DNA of 64,000 bases from Paenibacillus sp. S150. GTDB lineage: Bacteria; Bacillota; Bacilli; Paenibacillales; Paenibacillaceae. The position numbers and the translations under genes are program-made. Where the stretch lies: positions 364,934-428,933 of the forward strand of contig NZ_JACBYI010000002.1 of NCBI RefSeq assembly GCF_019352175.1, read 5' to 3'. The notes beneath the pieces are model-generated. The model ran no database searches and was not told the origin of the DNA. It was given only the letters and a program-made list of their open reading frames with translations. Positions 18,301 through 25,815 of this stretch are shown here, in pieces (the first letter of the stretch is position 1; each line of letters begins with the position of its first letter).

Positions 18301-21300
18301 TGCTTGTGGCGGTGCCGCCATCAGGTACAGCTGTAGTGCCGGTTCCGTAATCAGCTGTATACGGGCCGACAAAATAATGGATTTTTGTATTTGGATCTGT
18401 GGAGCCGGTTTTTGTTAACAGAGTGAAAATGATATTCTCGTTCGCATCCTGGAGCGACAGATGTCCTTCGGACGGGGCCGCGCCTACATTGCCGGACTGC
18501 CAGTCGAAATTAACATTGACGATGTCGCCGTTCACCGCGTCGAACAAACGGAACACCTTCGCACGGTTACCGGAGCCGGAACCGGCAACGGACAGCACCT
18601 TGTTCCCGTTCTGCTCTACGACAGTTCCCGCCATCTGTCCGGCGATACCTGTGGCATTCACCATTGAATACTGTGCGGCGGCAGGATCGCCCTCAAAGTT
18701 CTCCTCATAGACCTGGAGCTCCGGTTCCGGCTCAGGCTCCGAAATGTCCGGGTCAATGACATACGGCGAAATGCTTAGATCCATATCTTTCACAGCTCCT
18801 GCAACCAATGAGGCAATGATCTGCGCGCCGTAGCTGCTGAAATGCGTATTATCGCCCACACCATCCGGGTATTTCGGATATTCGCCCGGGTTGGCGTACA
18901 GGAAGATTTTCTCCGTAGCGCTCAGACCGACCTGATCATAATAAGCGATGCTTAGCGTGCTCAAATCAATCAGCGGCACGTTCAGCTCTTCCGCCGCTTC
19001 TTTGGCCGCCTTCACGTATTCCGGGAAGCTTACATTAAATTCCTGGGTGGTTGTATTGAAATCTCTGCGCCCTACCGGAGTAAGCAGCACCGGTGTTGCG
19101 CCGCGCTGTCTCGCGCCGTTCACATAACGGGCCAAGTAGGTTTTATAATCCTCCGGAGACGCATAGCGGTCCGGAATTCCTATGCTGGCATCATTATGGC
19201 CGAAGGAAATAAAGAAGAAGTCCCCCGGCTTGATCCGCTGCAATATCGAATCCAGACGGCCGTCAGCCATAAACGATTTGCTGCTTCTGCCGCCGATCGA
19301 ATCGTTCTGGACCACTACGCCATTTGAGAAGTAGCGTCCGAATTGCTGGCCCCAGCCTTCCTGCGGAGCCTGCGCCGCACTGTAAGACTGCATCGTCGAA
19401 TCGCCGGCCATATATATCGTTGTTCCGGTTCCCTGCACTTTCTCCGGGTACCTCGCAATGATGATTTCCTGCACATCAATGGCCGTGCCGGAGAAGATGA
19501 ACTCCAGCTGCCCGTCTACCAGCGCAACGTCATAGGAATATTCCAGGGGGTCTCCCGCGTTCACGCGGGTCACGGCCAGCTTCTGAACGAATTCGGACTT
19601 GACGCCTACGTTCGAGTCATGGGCAGCATCCCCCAGTCTGAGCGTTACTTTGTAATTGGCATTGGGCAGATCAACTAAGAATTTGGCGTTCTCCGGCAGA
19701 GAAACCTGGCTTGCGCCTGCCGCAATGCCGCTTGTATTCTCGAAGCCGTATCCCGCAGCCTGTGCATAAAGGGTATCCTGCACGTCGGTTGTGCCGGCTG
19801 CCGGAGCCGTGCCGAAATCAAAGTGATAGACCTCTTCAGGCGATTCTTCTGCTCCGGTAAGAGTTAGATTCGCTTTAGGAAAATCCGTCGCTTCCGCCCC
19901 GAGATAAAATCCGGTATGGGGAGGCTGGTTGTAGCTTACATTTTGCCAGGCTACGCCCAGCCGGTATACCGGATCCTGCATCAGCGCGGGAATCCGGTAG
20001 CCCGTTGGGATTGTCGTCGTATAGAGTCTGTATTCCGTGCTGTCTTCGCTTCTGAGCAGAATTTCCTCGCGCCAATCTCCCAGTATATCCGCCTGGATGG
20101 CCGGACTTCCTTTGGTGTAATTATTGGTCAAGGCGCCCGTTGCCCGGAAGATCTCCTTCAGCTGCTTATTCTCGTAATCCCACTTGTAAATGAGCGGAAT
20201 TCCTGTCCCGGTGCTGTTGTCCCAATCGTGATCGAACAGCTCACGCTCAAGGTCTCCATCCCACCAAACCGCAAAATTGGCGCTTTTCGGCGCTTCGTTC
20301 TGTTCATAAATGGCTTCTCCGCTGGCTGCATATACGCGGGTCAAGGGTTCCATTTGTCCGTCGACTATCGTGGAGGCCCAGGATTCGTATCCCGGATAAT
20401 TCGGATCAATATCAGCGGACATTCCGCGGCCGGTATCTCTGCCTGTATTCTCACCCCAGAGGATTTCACCTGTAGCGGCATCGCGCATCTCAAGCCCGTA
20501 TGCAGCACCCGAGTGTTCATGCACGCTGACGACCTGGTAACCGGCGCGATTCGGATCGAGCTTGCCGGCGTGCATAGCGTCGCCATGGCCGAGTCCGGTG
20601 CTGTAGAGCAGGGTTCCGTCGTCGTCAATCGCAAGTGCGCCGTACATGATTTCATCTTTACCGTCAGCGTCAGCATCAAGCACGCTTAAATTATGATTGC
20701 CTTGTCCTTCATATTGCGCTCCGGCTTCGTTAGTGTCGAATGTCCAACGCTTCACCAGTTCGCCGCCTGCATAGTCGTAAGCGGCGAGCACGGTACGCGT
20801 GTAGTAGCCGCGGGCCATAACTACGCTTGGCTTCACGCCATCCAAATAGGCAACGGCGCCCAAAAAGCGGTCTACACGGTTGCCGTATCCGTCGCCCCAT
20901 GCGCTTACATCGCCTCTTGGCGGGTCGTAAGGGACGGTAGACACGGCTGCTCCGGTTTCACCGTCAAACAGCGTCAGATATTCAGCCCCCGACAGGATAT
21001 ATCCGCTTTCGTTGCGGTAATCCTTGGTGCCGTCGCCGATCACATTACCTTGTCCGTCCTTCGTGCCATCCGCCGTTTTGACGACGACCTCGGCTTTGCC
21101 GTTACCGTCCAGATCATACACCATCAGCTGTGTATAATGCGCTCCGGCGCGGATGTTGACGCCCATGTCGATCCGCCAGAGACTGGTGCCGTCCAGCTCA
21201 ATGGCATCGATATAGACATTTCCGGTATAGCCTGCCTGGGAATTATCCTTCGAGTTGCTCGGGCTCCACAAGAAAACGATTTCATAATTGCCGTCCCCAT

Positions 21301-21790
21301 CCAAATCCGCCACGGAAGCATCTCCGGCATAGTAGGAATACGTGCCGCCGTCCTTGGTGCGGCCGTCGGCCGGTTTATTCAGCGGAACGGGCAAATAGTC
21401 GTTATGCCACACCGATGCCGTCTCCGGCTGCATTTCTTCCTTACCGCCGATAACAGTGGAAATCTGATACCGGGAACTGTCCGCGCCAGTTGCATCCACA
21501 TAATTTGTAGAGTCGCTGATGGGAGCCGAATTTACTTTATATCCGTTTTTGTATACATTGAAAGCGATATCATTTGTATCCGTATTCAAATACCGCCAGC
21601 TTAAAAAGACCCCGTTACCGGTCAGTACCGCGACTAATCCACGGTTCAGATACTCGGCCTGACGGGCGGGGAGATTGTCCGCTGACTCTGCATTAGCCGG
21701 AGATGGCGGGACGGCAAGCGGAATTACTATCAGAAATGATAAAAAGATTGCAAGCATTGATTTCTTGATGGAAATCATTTTTACACCCAT
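15395..21790 (-). CDS. Secreted multidomain rhamnogalacturonan lyase (PL11) with two CE12 acetylesterases
   Basis: A 2131-residue exported enzyme for the pectin rhamnogalacturonan I backbone. A Sec signal peptide (cleavage near 34, PANA) is followed by a PL11 lyase at ~42-640, very like Bacillus YesW, with Ca-binding DLDGDGN-type loops. A carbohydrate-binding-like module lies at ~652-780. The first CE12/SGNH acetylesterase (~790-1010) has S798 in GDST, HND at 865-867 and D980-x-x-H983. Next come a jelly-roll domain (~1026-1243), a FIVAR-like helical segment (~1252-1312) and a second binding module (~1322-1460). The second SGNH domain (~1468-1678) has S1476, HND 1544-1546 and D1648-x-x-H1651. 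Ig-like domains (~1690-1850), a helical spacer and two similar ~90-residue Ig/ChiA-N-like repeats (~1943-2036, 2040-2130) end the chain. GGAGGA precedes ATG 21790. There is no sortase or S-layer signal, so release or sugar-binding attachment is likely. The second esterase has Ser in place of the first Gly of its GDS motif. Confidence 0.93.
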   Translation of the reverse strand: MGVKMISIKKSMLAIFLSFLIVIPLAVPPSPANAESADNLPARQAEYLNRGLVAVLTGNGVFLSWRYLNTDTNDIAFNVYKNGYKVNSAPISDSTNYVDATGADSSRYQISTVIGGKEEMQPETASVWHNDYLPVPLNKPADGRTKDGGTYSYYAGDASVADLDGDGNYEIVFLWSPSNSKDNSQAGYTGNVYIDAIELDGTSLWRIDMGVNIRAGAHYTQLMVYDLDGNGKAEVVVKTADGTKDGQGNVIGDGTKDYRNESGYILSGAEYLTLFDGETGAAVSTVPYDPPRGDVSAWGDGYGNRVDRFLGAVAYLDGVKPSVVMARGYYTRTVLAAYDYAGGELVKRWTFDTNEAGAQYEGQGNHNLSVLDADADGKDEIMYGALAIDDDGTLLYSTGLGHGDAMHAGKLDPNRAGYQVVSVHEHSGAAYGLEMRDAATGEILWGENTGRDTGRGMSADIDPNYPGYESWASTIVDGQMEPLTRVYAASGEAIYEQNEAPKSANFAVWWDGDLERELFDHDWDNSTGTGIPLIYKWDYENKQLKEIFRATGALTNNYTKGSPAIQADILGDWREEILLRSEDSTEYRLYTTTIPTGYRIPALMQDPVYRLGVAWQNVSYNQPPHTGFYLGAEATDFPKANLTLTGAEESPEEVYHFDFGTAPAAGTTDVQDTLYAQAAGYGFENTSGIAAGASQVSLPENAKFLVDLPNANYKVTLRLGDAAHDSNVGVKSEFVQKLAVTRVNAGDPLEYSYDVALVDGQLEFIFSGTAIDVQEIIIARYPEKVQGTGTTIYMAGDSTMQSYSAAQAPQEGWGQQFGRYFSNGVVVQNDSIGGRSSKSFMADGRLDSILQRIKPGDFFFISFGHNDASIGIPDRYASPEDYKTYLARYVNGARQRGATPVLLTPVGRRDFNTTTQEFNVSFPEYVKAAKEAAEELNVPLIDLSTLSIAYYDQVGLSATEKIFLYANPGEYPKYPDGVGDNTHFSSYGAQIIASLVAGAVKDMDLSISPYVIDPDISEPEPEPELQVYEENFEGDPAAAQYSMVNATGIAGQMAGTVVEQNGNKVLSVAGSGSGNRAKVFRLFDAVNGDIVNVNFDWQSGNVGAAPSEGHLSLQDANENIIFTLLTKTGSTDPNTKIHYFVGPYTADYGTGTTAVPDGGTATSIRKNEWVNVNANINFAEKRIDLTLTSLADPSITQTIGDIPMSPGVYTNNVRGIRLLGTRKSGGGTLDWTTQIDNVKLEGTKLPPAAGDQTALIALHNEVKALDLSAYTEASAAVLNRALAAAEAVIGTEATQARVDHAFNMLTVARDSLTSEPAGGISGYKFDFGSGIAAEGYTKVDAKRAYVEGNGYGFADTALVQDENRETGDHLKEDFTRVNGTSFLVEMEPANYRVTMTIGDAQESTNAGAVVEQMPKLPVTAVPSGEFTEVSYDIALIDGIFDFTFPGSTPKINALKIERLPDNGAGHQPVIYLASDSTVANYAESYRPQAGWGETLKGYFDPDEISIDNRAVSGLSSKTFLVGGYLNDILLGIHEGDYLFMQWSHNDSTPSRPERYLTPEEFKVYLKDYINGTVQRGAIPVLVTPVNRRDFTGEILNKSFPEYVQAMKETAQETGTLLIDLNQASWEYFQELGPEGTKSIFMWVGTTEDNTHLQMNGAVKVSEMVARLVQELNIPLSAFVTLEEEPSDHQAPHTTAAVEGESQNGWYTSAVEVTFTATDEHPGVDATYYQVDGGEILSGTNLALNDEGKHTVTYWSVDLDGNKETGQSLSVPIDLAPPAIDIQGHTEYTIDERVEITYTASDTLSGVAESSGVLLNTPAYTLEPGRHEVTAAVSDLAGREASVDFSFGITANFASLARLTRGFAGESEDPGAGAIAEQLAGKLLQAEQAAIAHEGAKARQLLEAYSNDVDAVRDQIFTADQADVLHKWAAWISQATPLAGSAPGTPVLSDNNGHDTGLRDGDYTITMNLWWGNNGTRFKLYENGELLTEVPLTDQSPAAQSVQIGIAGKRNGTYVYTGELINALGTATSVPLTVVVTDASPGQAVLSNDNWDGDGSFNVSMNLWWGTNAAEYELYENGVLVDSQSLQPHTPGAQSAVTAISDKAPGTYEYEVVLRNPAGETRTEKMIVTVRK

Positions 21791-22042
21791 GTACTTAAAT
21801 CCTCCTATTCATCTAAAATCTGAATAAAACACAACGGTGCCACATCAATCCCATGAGCTTCAACTTGGGAGGATCACCCCCTTTCACGTGTCTTCCATAT
21901 TGAACGGTTAAACTTTGTCTCCAAATATGCACAAGTGTATCAAATGCTGGGAATAGATTCTTCGCAAAAAAACGCACTTTAGGCCTAAAATCGACTTTTT
22001 ATTTTTGGGCTTAATTAAAATAGACGCTGTTTTATTCGTAAC

Positions 22043-22119
22043 AAAATAACCCCACAAAGCGGGGCCTTGGCTTCGATGATGACTCAGGTACTTTGCGGGG
22101 ACCCCAAAACATAAATTCT
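22043..22119 (-). repeat. Structured repeat C, copy 1
   Basis: About 75 bp identical, in opposite orientation, to 43551-43629 except for a 2-bp indel in the ATAAATTCT end. It holds CCCCACAAAG and CTTTGCGGGG, which can form a 10-bp stem (one G-U) around a conserved ~31-nt loop, and an outer GGGGTCCCC palindrome. No reading frame is conserved. Confidence 0.8.
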
Positions 22120-22129
22120 TCTCATGAAC

Positions 22130-22172
22130 AAAACGGCTATGCCGTCCTTGACTGGCCAGCGCAGCCGTTTGA
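22130..22172. repeat. GGACGG/CCGTCC module (B), degenerate copy
   Basis: AAACGGCTATGCCGTCCTTG ... GCGCAGCCGTTT matches the modules at 43498 and 63428. It lies next to repeat C in the same relative orientation as at 43.5 kb. Confidence 0.65.
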
Positions 22173-22189
22173 GATTTCAAATTCAAGGT

Positions 22190-22440
22190 TGGCTGCCGGG
22201 ACCGGCCGGCGGCAAGCCCAAGTGGAAAAAGTGAACTTCATTCTTCCTAAATACCCTTCATCGCAAGCGTTAGTGGGAAAAAGGATACCTAATTCATCCG
22301 ATTCTACCCTCTACAGGGAAATACACTGAAATTAATTTTACTTTTTCCCACTATTGCCTCTGCCGCCAGCTTTTCTGTCCATTTAAGTTCACTAATTCCA
22401 CTTCGCTTCATTGTACTTCACTTCCCCACCCCGCGGTTCC
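22190..22440. repeat. Modular repeat family A, copy 1
   Basis: Several A-rich boxes of the form AGTGGGAAAAAG(N4-6)CTAA occur on both strands: AAGTGGAAAAAGTGAACTTC near 22221, TTAGTGGGAAAAAGGATACC near 22270, the complement near 22335, and ACTAATTCCACTTCG near 22392. No gene is present. The rest of the gap 21791-22797 holds repeat C, module B, a terminator and a second family A copy. Confidence 0.75.
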
Positions 22441-22539
22441 GGTTAGCTCCTCAAATTCCGCTGTTCCTCCTGCAAAGCGCAACCCGCAGGTTCAGCACGA
22501 TGACCACATCTTCAACTTACCCCCAACTTTATACACACC

Positions 22540-22548
22540 TTATCCACA
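22540..22548 (+). other. DnaA-box-like 9-mer
   Basis: TTATCCACA, the consensus DnaA box, occurs in the gap between repeat A copies. Another copy (TGTGGATAA) lies at 38067-38075 beside repeat A copy 3. Isolated boxes can arise by chance. Confidence 0.35.
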
Positions 22549-22578
22549 GCAAAAGCAATTCATAATTTCCTAAACAAT

Positions 22579-22601
22579 AAAAAAAGACACCCGCGGGTGT
22601 C
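22579..22601 (-). terminator. Terminator of the cblS-like operon
   Basis: The perfect palindrome GACACCCGCGGGTGTC at 22586-22601 is followed on the minus strand by TTTTTTT. It lies ~200 bp after the stop of the AIR-synthase-like gene, on the far side of a repeat A copy. Confidence 0.75.
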
Positions 22602-22649
22602 CTGGTGCCCATTCTATTCGCTTTCTTTCATTGTGCCTTCATCCGAAAG

Positions 22650-22782
22650 AGCTTCAGATCCGGTAAGCCCTTGCAGCCAGCCTTAGCGGGAAAAAGGAAC
22701 ACTAAGGTAGCGCATTCGGATTCCGGATGATCCTTAGTGGGAAAAAGTACAACTAATCCGGCTGAAATCAGCCTATAGATTA
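22650..22782. repeat. Modular repeat family A, copy 2
   Basis: Contains TTAGCGGGAAAAAGGAACAC, AAGGTAGCGCATTCGGAT, TTAGTGGGAAAAAGTACAAC and GGCTGAAATCAGCC in the same order (reverse complement) as copies at 44.1 and 53.8 kb. It lies 20 bp after the stop codon of the minus-strand gene at 22798. Confidence 0.8.
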
Positions 22783-22797
22783 ATTATCTGTTGCTCT

Positions 22798-23556
22798 CTA
22801 TCGCCTGAGGGGAAGCAAACGGCCGATGATCTCCAGCTCTCCGCCAATTTCGGATTGGATGGTTTCAAGCTTGCCCTCTGCCGCTGAGAAAATCACTGCC
22901 GTCGACGGACCTCCCGAGGCATTCAGCTTCTCCGTGATCCCTGGTATTGCCTGAAAGCTGCAGCCGTTCAGCTCAGCCAGAAGTTCTGCCTCATACCCGG
23001 CCCCCTTAGAGCCGACCGGATGAATCTCATGCACCTCAGGCGAGGCTGCAAGTGACTGCAGCTGCCGGATGCTGCATAGTCTTGCCCCTTGTTCCAATAC
23101 TGCGCTCCCGACCAGCGGTTCCCCCAGCATAACTACACAATCTCCGGCAAGCGACCGCATCAGCTTCAGCCGTTCCTCATCGGTTTCCCCGATAACGGTA
23201 ATCCCTACGCCGGTCTGGCATGTGTTGAAATTGTCCTCTGTACTGCCATTCAAATGAGCCTCCGTAAGTCCGGCTTCGTCCAACAGTTTTTGTATCCCGC
23301 GGATAATTCCGCTCCCTGTCGGATACTTCTCCACAGCCAACGTATCCACTACGGTAAGAATGTCCGCCCCTATGGACAGAACTTCCATCACCGCAACCCG
23401 GGCTGTATAATAGCCGACGATATCCGGCGGAGTCTGCACTGCATCCATCGGCTTATTCCCGATACTTGCGCTGGAGTCACAGCCAATGACCAGCAAGCGG
23501 CTTCCCGCTCTTCGCACCAAGGTTAAATCGCGAATTTTTTGCACTGACGGTTTCAT
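22798..23556 (-). CDS. cblS: AIR synthase-related protein, probable alpha-ribazole kinase CblS
   Basis: A 252-residue PurM/AIR-synthase-like ATP-binding protein. LLVIGCDSSASIGNKP and VVGYYTARVAVMEVLSIGA followed by NGSTEDNFNTCQTGVGITVI match the group that includes CblS. That kinase phosphorylates alpha-ribazole during salvage of the lower ligand of cobalamin. I did not see its usual partner CblT (alpha-ribazole transporter) nor a cobalamin riboswitch, so the role is inferred from the family. ATG 23556 is chosen because GGGGG lies ~9 nt upstream, whereas the ATG at 23577 has none. It is last in an operon with two other minus-strand genes (82-bp gap). Confidence 0.6.
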   Translation of the reverse strand: MKPSVQKIRDLTLVRRAGSRLLVIGCDSSASIGNKPMDAVQTPPDIVGYYTARVAVMEVLSIGADILTVVDTLAVEKYPTGSGIIRGIQKLLDEAGLTEAHLNGSTEDNFNTCQTGVGITVIGETDEERLKLMRSLAGDCVVMLGEPLVGSAVLEQGARLCSIRQLQSLAASPEVHEIHPVGSKGAGYEAELLAELNGCSFQAIPGITEKLNASGGPSTAVIFSAAEGKLETIQSEIGGELEIIGRLLPLRR

Positions 23557-23638
23557 TATTGCAATCCCCCGAACCATTTATTGAACGCCCCTTAACCGCT
23601 GCGGAACAGCTTCCCGCTAACGTTACCTTCGTTCTATT

Positions 23639-24109
23639 TTAATATTCTCCTTTAATAACAAAAAATGAACCGCGGATGGTTCCCGCCAGCTTAGACTTCT
23701 GCCTTGCAAACTTAAACTTTCCTTCCAACTCTTTTGGCACCTCCATCCCCTCGGAAAGCTTAAAGCCAACGGCCCGCTTCTTAGGATCATCAATCGTATA
23801 CATGACGTTGAGCGCAAGCCCGTCTTCATAGAAGACGTAGGAAAATTGGATATTTTCCACTTGAAAACGCGACGTTTCCAAAGGCTTGGCCGAAAACTCA
23901 ATATCACGCTCTTCTTTCAAAATCCGGTTCACATAATCAAGGGTCTCCTGGCTTTCGCTGGCTGGTACAACCGTAAATTCATGCTTGTATTTGTTCATAA
24001 AGTAACGGGCTTCATTAGCACGCAAGCCGGCAAGCGCTTCTGCTGCGGGTGAAGACTCTAGGCCAACCGCAGACACATTTTTAAAATCAACGGTATAGGA
24101 CATGCCCAT
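23639..24109 (-). CDS. Conserved hypothetical protein, 156 residues
   Basis: I do not recognise a named family. The soluble 156-residue chain starts MGMSYTVDFKNVSAVGLESS and contains ANEARYFMNKYKHEFTVVPA and EGMEVPKELEGKFKFARQKS, with alternating strand-like segments and no membrane helix or signal peptide. It lies 15 bp after the GyrI-like gene and upstream of the cblS-like gene, so it is probably co-transcribed with both. Being coupled to an effector-binding protein and opposite a WYL regulator suggests part of a small-molecule sensing unit, but this is inference from position only. Confidence 0.75.
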   Translation of the reverse strand: MGMSYTVDFKNVSAVGLESSPAAEALAGLRANEARYFMNKYKHEFTVVPASESQETLDYVNRILKEERDIEFSAKPLETSRFQVENIQFSYVFYEDGLALNVMYTIDDPKKRAVGFKLSEGMEVPKELEGKFKFARQKSKLAGTIRGSFFVIKGEY

Positions 24110-24124
24110 CTCTCCTTGTACTTT

Positions 24125-24604
24125 TTATTTCCTTACCACAGGAATCCACATTTCACCAACAATCAACCCGTTCCGCTGCCCCATCTCAACTGAAGTATTT
24201 GGCCCCCCGACATAGGCAACATTCTTTGCATCCGGCAAGGCTTGGCCAAAGGCAATACCGGCCAGCTTATTGTTCAATTCGTCAGCCGTCTGCGCTTCCC
24301 CCTTAACAACCAGGTATTCTCCCTTAGGAAATTGGATCACTCTGGCTTCCTCTGGAGCCGTTGCCCCGGTCATGACGCCGGCATAATGCATCATCTTGTG
24401 GTTCACGGCTTCGTTCACGGCAAAAATATAGTTATTCGCTGCTATGCCTTTTAAATAATCAAGCCGGCCATCTTTGCTGACAGCCTGCCAAAAATCTGCC
24501 TTTTCCTTGTTTATCCGCCCATAGTCGTTGTAATCACTCTTCAGCTCCGTTCCTAAACCGATCACAGTAAAGCTGTCTTTTTGTTCGAGGGTATAATCCG
24601 CCAT
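24125..24604 (-). CDS. GyrI-like effector-binding domain protein
   Basis: A 159-residue stand-alone GyrI-like/AraC-effector-binding domain. FTVIGLGTELKSDYNDYGRI at the start and ARVIQFPKGEYLVVKGEAQT in the second half are typical of the two-fold repeat that forms a ligand pocket. Such proteins bind hydrophobic or cationic small molecules, and some hydrolyse toxic cyclic compounds. The ATG at 24604 is preferred over an in-frame TTG six bases upstream because AGGAAGG lies 8 nt before it. A similar gene pair, yobU-yobV (effector-binding protein with a WYL/DeoR-type regulator), exists in Bacillus; here too the regulator is divergent and next door. Confidence 0.8.
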   Translation of the reverse strand: MADYTLEQKDSFTVIGLGTELKSDYNDYGRINKEKADFWQAVSKDGRLDYLKGIAANNYIFAVNEAVNHKMMHYAGVMTGATAPEEARVIQFPKGEYLVVKGEAQTADELNNKLAGIAFGQALPDAKNVAYVGGPNTSVEMGQRNGLIVGEMWIPVVRK

Positions 24605-24661
24605 ATTCAAAACCTTCCTCTTTGGTTAGATTATCAAATGATTTGTCTTCTTCACTTGATG

Positions 24662-24689
24662 AGTATATGATAGCCTTAAAATATGTCAA
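24662..24689 (-). promoter_or_regulatory. Promoter of the GyrI-like operon
   Basis: On the minus strand TTGACA (24684-24689) and TATACT (24662-24667) are separated by 16 bp. The promoter lies in the 110-bp divergent region shared with the WYL regulator, which probably acts here. Confidence 0.65.
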
Positions 24690-24714
24690 AAAATGATACT
24701 GTTTAGGAGTCCCG

Positions 24715-25677
24715 ATGAAAAAAGTTGAACGGATTAATATCATCATGCGCTATATCAACAACCGCTCCCGCTTTACAATTGCTGAAATCATGCGGGAATT
24801 CAATATCTCCCGTTCGACCGCTATTCGAGATATCCGGGAAATCGAAGCCATGGGGATGCCGCTTGTGGCTGAAGTCGGGAGGGACGGGGGCTATTTTGTC
24901 ATGCATAACTCGGTCCTTCCTGTTGTCCGCTTTACCGTGAATGAGGTCAAAGCACTGTTTATTGCCTTTATGGCCACCAGAAATCAACAGCTCCCCTATC
25001 TAAAGAGCCGGCAGTCTTTAACCGAAAAATTACTGAGCCTCATCTCACAAAACCAGCAGGATGACCTTTTTTCATTAAATCAAATCTTGCTGTTTGAAGG
25101 GACCAATCCGAGCAATCCCGACCTGCTTGATCTTTCAGACCTCCCTCATCCCATGCTGGAAAAACTGATTCAAATTCTGCTTGTGGACAGCTATTTATTG
25201 ATAACCCTCGAAGAAGAGAAGGTAATCAAGTCTTATCCAATTTATCTTCTGCACCTTTATCGGGAAAAAAGCCTCTGGCTGATTGAGGGCTTTGACTTAA
25301 GGGAGGAAAAGAAGCAGCTGTATCCTGTTGACCTGCTTACCGATGTCATACCCTGCCCGGCGAAAAAAAGATTAAGCCGGAAAAAGATCCTGGAAAAACT
25401 GAGCAAGCAGGAGGAAGCAATCAACCTGATCCTTGAGCTTGGTCCAAAAGCGATTGCCCAGTTTAAAAAATACCATCCTTTAAAAGCTTCACTTTCCTAC
25501 ACAAATCCTTACCAGACCACAGCCTTATTAAAGACTTTTATCCATGTTGATAAGCCCGAAGAAGTGGCCGAAATAACCGATTGGCTACTTTTTCTGGGCA
25601 GGGATATTAAGGTCAGGGAAATGCCGGAAGAAATTTTGACAGGCTTACAACAAAGATTACGCTTATTTTGCCCATAA
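24715..25677 (+). CDS. WYL-domain (YafY-type) transcriptional regulator
   Basis: A 320-residue DNA-binding regulator. The N-terminal HTH (1-60: IAEIMREFNISRSTAIRDIR, then EIEAMGMPLVAEVGRDGGYF) is of the HTH_11/DeoR type. The middle and C-terminal parts form a WYL-like ligand-sensing domain (YPIYLLHLYREKSLWLIEGF) and a WCX-like extension. AGGAG lies 5 nt before ATG 24715. It is divergent from the GyrI-like operon with about 110 bp between starts, so it probably controls that operon and itself. Confidence 0.85.
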   Translation: MKKVERINIIMRYINNRSRFTIAEIMREFNISRSTAIRDIREIEAMGMPLVAEVGRDGGYFVMHNSVLPVVRFTVNEVKALFIAFMATRNQQLPYLKSRQSLTEKLLSLISQNQQDDLFSLNQILLFEGTNPSNPDLLDLSDLPHPMLEKLIQILLVDSYLLITLEEEKVIKSYPIYLLHLYREKSLWLIEGFDLREEKKQLYPVDLLTDVIPCPAKKRLSRKKILEKLSKQEEAINLILELGPKAIAQFKKYHPLKASLSYTNPYQTTALLKTFIHVDKPEEVAEITDWLLFLGRDIKVREMPEEILTGLQQRLRLFCP

Positions 25678-25743
25678 TTGGCGGCAGGTTATTCCCGTTC
25701 CCGTACCTCAGAGATAATTATTGCAGCGGCTCCCGAATGCGCA

Positions 25744-25788
25744 AACAGAGGCAGCCGCGGACAATAAAAGTCCCGGACTGCCTCTGTT
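25744..25788. terminator. Hairpin between convergent genes
   Basis: AACAGAGGCAG and CTGCCTCTGTT form a perfect stem around a 23-nt loop, midway between the WYL regulator and the GDPD gene. No strong T run follows on either strand. Confidence 0.5.
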
Positions 25789-25815
25789 AATTGAACTGTC
25801 TCCTGCTTAATTGTG

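Noticed and set aside
19916..21604. Long open frames of 257 and 303 residues on the plus strand
   Set aside because: Antisense shadows of the PL11 lyase coding region, without ribosome binding sites or known motifs.
22190..22782. CRISPR array
   Set aside because: The repeated AGTGGGAAAAAG boxes are on both strands, vary in sequence and spacing, and the same inter-box sequences recur in other copies, unlike CRISPR spacers. No cas gene is nearby.
23557..23640. Cobalamin riboswitch before the cblS-like gene
   Set aside because: Only 82 bp separate it from the upstream gene, and no conserved B12-box sequence is present there or upstream of the operon.
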